Positions 7,434 to 10,538 of a DNA stretch of 10,538 nt are shown piece by piece. The notes under the pieces are model-generated. The model saw nothing but the letters and a program-made list of their open reading frames with translations, was not told the DNA's origin and searched no databases. Origin of the DNA: DATFGK01 sp046712825 (GTDB lineage: Bacteria; Actinomycetota; AC-67); assembly GCA_046712825.1 (NCBI GenBank), contig JBKKCR010000043.1, positions 1-10,538 on the forward strand, written 5' to 3'. Numbering within the stretch: the first letter of the stretch is position 1; every line of letters starts with the position of its first letter. Both the position numbers and the translations under genes were made by a program.

Positions 7434-8159
7434 TTACGCGGTGAGTGTCGCGGAGAAGATCGGAGCCCGGCTGGGCTTCGTGGCCTGGGGAGCTCTCTCG
7501 ACGGTCACCGCGACCGCGTCGTAACCGTCGGCGTCGATCTCGAGCGCTAGAACCGCGAGGCCGTGGTCGGGCCGGAAGACGCCGGCGCTGACCGGCGTGC
7601 CGTCGCGCATGAACCACAGCTGTAGGACGTGCCCGGCCGGCGGAGCCTCCACGTCGCGTGCGACGAGCACGGACTCGCCCGGACGCTGCGAGAACAGGAT
7701 CGTCCCCCGCTCGCCGCCGCCAAGACGTACCGTCTCAGCATCGGGCGACCCGATCAGGGTGAGCGCCCGGGCGAACGCGACGGTGTCGGCGCGCGCGCCG
7801 TCGACCCGCGAACCGATCTGGAGGTTCCACGCGCCGAGGATCGCGATCGCGACCATGGCGGCGGCGACGCCCGCGCGCGCCCACCATCGCGGCCGGCCCG
7901 GCGCCGCGACCGGCGCCGCTCGACGTTCGCCTCGGATCTGCTCCATGAGCCGCTTCTCGACGGCGTCGGGGACGGTCCGCGACCCAGCGACGAGCGCGAG
8001 GTCGCCGACGACTTCCCGGAAGTCCGCGAGCATACGGCTGCACGAGTCGCAGCCGGGGAGATGCTCGAGCAGGACGCCTTCGATCTCGCGCCGTTCGGCG
8101 TCGTCGAGCGCGCCGAGCGCGTAGCTGGCGACCGCTTCCTCTAGCTGCCCGTGGTCCAT
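7434..8159 (-). CDS. RskA-family transmembrane anti-sigma factor
   Basis: This 241-residue membrane protein should hold the adjacent ECF sigma factor inactive until a signal triggers its release. The cytoplasmic N-terminal part carries a zinc anti-sigma (ZAS) motif, H33-x3-C37-x2-C40, in HLPGCDSC. One membrane helix follows at about residues 94-113 (ARAGVAAAMVAIAILGAWNL). The outer C-terminal domain matches the RskA pattern: AGHVLQLWF, then SAGVF, then VAVTVERA near the end, where the family usually has TVEPAGG. Its ATG lies inside the 3' end of the sigma gene, a 19-nt overlap that suggests translational coupling. In mycobacteria RskA controls SigK and is destroyed by regulated proteolysis; the signal and protease here are unknown. 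It converges on the second surface protease gene. Confidence 0.92.
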   Translation of the reverse strand: MDHGQLEEAVASYALGALDDAERREIEGVLLEHLPGCDSCSRMLADFREVVGDLALVAGSRTVPDAVEKRLMEQIRGERRAAPVAAPGRPRWWARAGVAAAMVAIAILGAWNLQIGSRVDGARADTVAFARALTLIGSPDAETVRLGGGERGTILFSQRPGESVLVARDVEAPPAGHVLQLWFMRDGTPVSAGVFRPDHGLAVLALEIDADGYDAVAVTVERAPQATKPSRAPIFSATLTA

Positions 8160-8734
8160 CCGTCCTCCGATGCTGCTGCTTGAAGCGCCTCCCGGAGCCG
8201 GCGCATGGCGCTGAGCGTCCGAGACTTGACCGTGCCCAGCGGGACACCGGTCTCCTTCGCTACCTGGGTTTGTGTGAGACCTTGGAAATACGCGAGGTCG
8301 ATCATCTGGCGCTGCTCGGTCGAAAGATCGGCCAGCGCGCCGCGAACCTGCTCGCGCCGGGCCGACAGCCACCCCTCTTCGATCACGTCGTCGAATCCGC
8401 CGTCGAAGTCCGGCTCGGTGCTGACGTGGGAGCGACGCCGCTCGGCTTCCTCGCGGCGAACCGCGTCCACGGCCCGGTGATGGACCTGAGCGAACAGCCA
8501 CGACCGGACGCTGCCTCTGGCCGGATCGTAGGCGGCCGCTTTCCGCCATACCGACAGGAAGACCTCTTGGAGAACCTCCTCCGCCATTGCGCGCTCCCCG
8601 ATAACCCGGAGGCAGAGCCCGAACGCGGATGCCGAGTACCTGCGGTACAGCTCGGTGAACGCCGACCGGTCGCCGTCGGCTGTGCCGGCGACCAGATCCT
8701 TGTCCCGGCGGTCCTGTAGATCGCTGACCTGCAT
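8141..8734 (-). CDS. ECF-type RNA polymerase sigma factor (SigK-like)
   Basis: This 197-residue protein has the two-domain ECF layout. Region 2 spans about residues 26-95 (FTELYRRYSASAFGLCLRVI, then AEEVLQEVFLSVWR and RSWLFAQVHHRAVDAVRRE). Region 4 spans about 134-184 (LSTEQRQMIDLAYFQGLTQT, then VPLGTVKSRTLSAMRRLREAL). It would direct RNA polymerase to stress or envelope promoters and be restrained by the RskA-type protein encoded just downstream, which it overlaps by 19 nt. I chose the ATG at 8734 because a GAGG lies 9 nt upstream and the protein then begins directly before the usual N-terminal helix. In-frame ATGs at 8749 and 8800 are possible but have no better ribosome site. Pairing with an RskA partner suggests the SigK-like (ECF19) group. 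Target promoters cannot be read from the window. Confidence 0.93.
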   Translation of the reverse strand: MQVSDLQDRRDKDLVAGTADGDRSAFTELYRRYSASAFGLCLRVIGERAMAEEVLQEVFLSVWRKAAAYDPARGSVRSWLFAQVHHRAVDAVRREEAERRRSHVSTEPDFDGGFDDVIEEGWLSARREQVRGALADLSTEQRQMIDLAYFQGLTQTQVAKETGVPLGTVKSRTLSAMRRLREALQAAASEDGWTTGS

Positions 8735-8791
8735 CCGTTCGCGCCTCATCGTGACACCGAGCGTTCCCAACCGTCCTCCCGAGGCATCCGC

Positions 8792-8817
8792 CGAACACAT
8801 CCCCCGGTGAGTGTTCG
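8792..8817. promoter_or_regulatory. Inverted repeat CGAACAC-N12-GTGTTCG upstream of the sigma gene
   Basis: A perfect 7-bp inverted repeat has arms at 8792-8798 and 8811-8817. It lies in the 107-nt gap between the ferritin-like gene and the sigma gene, about 60 nt before the sigma start. It could be an operator for a dimeric regulator or a weak RNA hairpin. A repeat this short may arise by chance. No clear -35/-10 pair is assigned here. Confidence 0.3.
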
Positions 8818-8841
8818 CAGTGGAGCGGGCCCCGGTTCGCC

Positions 8842-9519
8842 TCAGTCGACCCGGTCCAGGCCCATCCGCTCCAGGCGCTCGCGGTGCCGGCCGAGCAGCT
8901 CGAGGACAAGCGCCTTGACCTCCTCCTCACCGCCGAGGACGATCGCCAGGGCGTCTGAAGCGAGGAGCGCCTCGCGGAGACGGCCCAAGGCGTTGCCGAC
9001 GATCATGCCGGTAACGGCGGCCACGCGGCCTTCGGCTTCGGGGTCGGACCCGAGGATCTGGAGGATGTGCTCGAGCGCGAACGCTTCGTGCGCGCCACGA
9101 CCGGCGATGGCGTCTCGCACCGAGGCAGCGGTCTTCTCGTCGAGGTGCGGGCCGATCAGCTCGGCGAAGTCGGCGGAGATCGCGTCGCCGACGTACTGGA
9201 AGACCTGAGCGTCGAGCCACGTCTGGGTCGGGGCCGCGTCGTAGAAGAAGTCGAGTGCGCCGCGGAACTGTGCCATCGCACCCTCGGGATCGGACGTGAG
9301 CGAAGCCAGCCTGCGGCGCAACACCTGGTACCGCTCGAACTCTTCGATCGCGAACCCGGCCTGACGTTCCTGCAATGCGATCGTTGGCGCAGTGCGCGAG
9401 ACGGAGGCGGAGAGCTGGAAGACCCGAAGAAGGGCGTAGGCGAGCGCCCCGACGATGCGCGCGGCCGCCTCGTCCTCAGGCAGTGCCGAGCCGTCGTCCG
9501 CTTCTCTCCCCTCGGCCAT
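8842..9519 (-). CDS. Ferritin-like-fold protein (MiaE-like family), metal ligands apparently degenerate
   Basis: This 225-residue, mostly helical protein resembles the actinobacterial ferritin-like-fold family related to the tRNA hydroxylase MiaE. Recognisable parts are GALAYALLRVFQL (24-36), EEFERYQVLRRRL (59-71), DPEGAMAQF, then TWLDAQVFQYVGDAISADF, and HEAFALEHI. As I recall the family, the first helix carries YGEL with a metal-binding Glu and the second an ExxH pair. Here the first Glu is replaced by L30 and the second pair reads E60-x-x-R63, so a di-iron site is doubtful. The Met at 9519 is preferred because the in-frame sequence upstream is Arg/Pro-rich and unlike the family; its ribosome site is weak. 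The sigma gene follows on the same strand after 107 nt, so co-transcription is possible. The function is unknown, and family assignment is from memory of pattern only. Confidence 0.75.
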   Translation of the reverse strand: MAEGREADDGSALPEDEAAARIVGALAYALLRVFQLSASVSRTAPTIALQERQAGFAIEEFERYQVLRRRLASLTSDPEGAMAQFRGALDFFYDAAPTQTWLDAQVFQYVGDAISADFAELIGPHLDEKTAASVRDAIAGRGAHEAFALEHILQILGSDPEAEGRVAAVTGMIVGNALGRLREALLASDALAIVLGGEEEVKALVLELLGRHRERLERMGLDRVD

Positions 9520-9563
9520 AGGTACGCATTCTCGCAGGTCACAGCGCCCCCGTCGAAGCGTCT

Positions 9564-9592
9564 TTGCCTCTCCCCAGCCCCTTTGGTAGACA
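9564..9592 (+). promoter_or_regulatory. Weak sigma-70-like promoter candidate for the M23 gene
   Basis: TTGCCT (9564-9569) and TAGACA (9587-9592) are separated by 17 nt in the divergent gap between the ferritin-like gene and the M23 gene. Each hexamer matches its consensus only partly. If used, transcription would begin near 9600 and leave a leader of roughly 80 nt. Confidence 0.25.
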
Positions 9593-9593
9593 T

Positions 9594-9663
9594 CCCACGG
9601 GCTTGGACGAGCCCCGGTGGGCGTTGCTTGGTCTGGTCGCCGAGCCGCCGGAACAGCCGGGGC
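9594..9663 (+). other. Possible switching leader before the M23 gene
   Basis: CCCACGGGCT (9594-9603) pairs with AGCCC plus GTGGG (9610-9614, 9617-9621), leaving a 2-nt bulge and a 6-nt loop. The same downstream arm, GCCCCGGT (9611-9618), can instead pair with GCCGGGGC (9656-9663) through eight pairs including one G-U. That second arm ends 3 nt before the ribosome site AAAAGGAG. The two pairings exclude each other. No known riboswitch is recognised, and chance pairing in GC-rich DNA is possible. Confidence 0.25.
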
Positions 9664-9666
9664 CAT

Positions 9667-9674
9667 AAAAGGAG
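9667..9674 (+). promoter_or_regulatory. Ribosome binding site of the M23 gene
   Basis: AAAAGGAG is a strong Shine-Dalgarno match placed 8 nt before the ATG at 9683, and it fixes the start of a gene that has no stop inside the window. Confidence 0.8.
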
Positions 9675-9682
9675 CTGGTTGG

Positions 9683-10538
9683 ATGGTGAGGGGGGTAGGA
9701 CGCCTGCGCAGTTTCGTGGGCGTGTTCCTTCTCCTCACGTCATTGGCGTTGGTAGCCCAGCCGGCTTCCGCCGAGAGCAAGCTCACCGAAACGAGACGCA
9801 AGCTCGCCGCGACCCGCGCGCGCCTCGCTGCCGTCCGTCAGACCGACGCCCAGCTCCTTGCGGTGATCCGCCAGCTCGGCGGCCAGCTCTCGACCGTGCG
9901 AGTCTCGCTCTCGAGGGCCGAATCGGTCCTCGCTCGGATCGAAGCGAACATCCGCGGCCAGGAGCGCCGGCTGGAGAAGCTAGACGCCGAGCGCCGTCAG
10001 CGCGCCTCGATCGTCGGGGAACGCGCCCGGGCCCTCTACATCATGGGGGCCGGGATGCAGACCGAAGCGCTGCTGGCCTCCGACTCGATCAGCGAGTTCA
10101 TCGAGCGCTCCGAGAGCCTCGATCAAGCGCTGCGCTTCGACCAGATGGTGATGGACGACCTCGCGCGGATCGCAGACCAGAGCATGAAGGCCAAATCCTT
10201 GCTGACGCGGGACCGGTCGAAGGCGGCAGCGGTCCGACGCGGCATCGCAGAGCGAGCCGCGGAGCTGGCCGACGTCATCGCCGTGAAGCAGGTCGCGGAG
10301 AGTCAGCTCGGCGGCCAGATCAGCGCATACCAGCGCGAGGTGGCCGAGCTCGAACGTGAGCAGGCGCGCATCCTCGCGATCATCCGGGCCCGGCAGACGC
10401 AGAGCACCGGACCGATCAGCCGCAAGGGATTCATCTGGCCGTTCCGCGGCCCGATCACCTCCGACTACGGCCCACGGTGGGGCGGATACCACACCGGCAT
10501 CGACATCAACTGTGAGACCGGAGACCGGATCGTTGCCT
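9683..10538 (+). CDS. Secreted coiled-coil M23 (LytM/EnvC-type) peptidoglycan hydrolase, 3' truncated by window edge
   Basis: The reading frame stays open from 9683 to the window end (285 codons, no stop). A signal peptide (residues 1-30, MVRGVGRLRSFVGVFLLL..., ending QPASA) is followed by long Arg/Glu/Ala-rich coiled-coil segments (about 31-115 and 175-245). Then comes the start of an M23 domain: WPFRGPITSDYG (252-263) and H270-T-G-I-D274, the first two zinc ligands in HxGxDI form. The rest of the domain, including the HxH motif, lies outside. Such proteins cut peptide cross-bridges in peptidoglycan or, when catalytically degenerate like EnvC, activate amidases; the intact HTGID here favours an active enzyme. 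It acts outside the membrane, in wall remodelling or cell separation. It is divergent from the ferritin-like gene. Confidence 0.9.
   Translation, partial: MVRGVGRLRSFVGVFLLLTSLALVAQPASAESKLTETRRKLAATRARLAAVRQTDAQLLAVIRQLGGQLSTVRVSLSRAESVLARIEANIRGQERRLEKLDAERRQRASIVGERARALYIMGAGMQTEALLASDSISEFIERSESLDQALRFDQMVMDDLARIADQSMKAKSLLTRDRSKAAAVRRGIAERAAELADVIAVKQVAESQLGGQISAYQREVAELEREQARILAIIRARQTQSTGPISRKGFIWPFRGPITSDYGPRWGGYHTGIDINCETGDRIVA

Noticed and set aside
8735..8800. Longer sigma factor starting at 8749 or 8800
   Set aside because: Neither ATG has a better ribosome site, and the extra residues (including ADASGGRLGTLG) are unlike the start of ECF sigma factors.
7434..8930. A 498-codon - strand frame that would extend the anti-sigma factor upstream
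   Set aside because: The extension overlaps the whole sigma gene in another frame. The anti-sigma protein begins properly at 8159 with the ZAS domain.
9067..10359. A 430-codon open frame on the + strand across the ferritin-like and M23 genes
   Set aside because: It runs antisense to one real gene and out of frame with another, has an Arg/Pro-rich low-information sequence, and no ribosome site or domain.

Overview
The window is high-GC, densely coded DNA with the look of an actinobacterial (Actinomycetota) chromosome. The supporting signs are an ECF sigma factor paired with an RskA-type anti-sigma factor, secreted proteins ending in an LPATG sortase motif plus a membrane helix and an Arg-rich tail, a ferritin-like/MiaE-like protein of the type found in actinobacteria, and strong GC bias at third codon positions. 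The species cannot be named from the sequence; an uncultured lineage is possible. I see no tRNA, rRNA, CRISPR array, insertion sequence or phage gene.

Left part, + strand (1-7433): a run of cell-surface protein genes. The first 65 bases are the tail of a gene ending in a membrane helix and Arg-rich end, like a sortase anchor. Next comes a 1268-residue secreted M6 (immune inhibitor A type) metalloprotease with a HEMSH zinc motif, accessory beta domains, a GATase/ThuA-like segment and a C-terminal LPATG anchor. It is followed by a 1039-residue secreted metalloprotease of a different type (HEFYH...NEG, M30/gluzincin-like) with two InhA/MAM-like domains and the same LPATG anchor. The two complete genes share a nearly identical tail: end of the anchor, stop codon, 3' UTR and a hairpin terminator that carries a compensatory base-pair change. 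They also share a TCTAGAA/GGGAG start-site motif. A second-gene leader of about 90 nt can fold into several hairpins.

Middle part, - strand (7434-9519, read right to left): a ferritin-like protein, then an ECF sigma factor whose end overlaps the start of its membrane anti-sigma factor by 19 nt. The anti-sigma gene converges on the second protease gene, and both end at one strong hairpin.

Right part, + strand (9520-10538): a divergent intergenic region with possible leader RNA structure, then the first 285 codons of a secreted coiled-coil M23 (LytM-type) peptidoglycan hydrolase cut off by the window edge.

Taken together the locus looks like an envelope/surface module: wall-anchored proteases, a wall hydrolase and an envelope-sensing sigma/anti-sigma pair. 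That the sigma factor controls the proteases is inference from proximity only. No sortase gene is inside the window.
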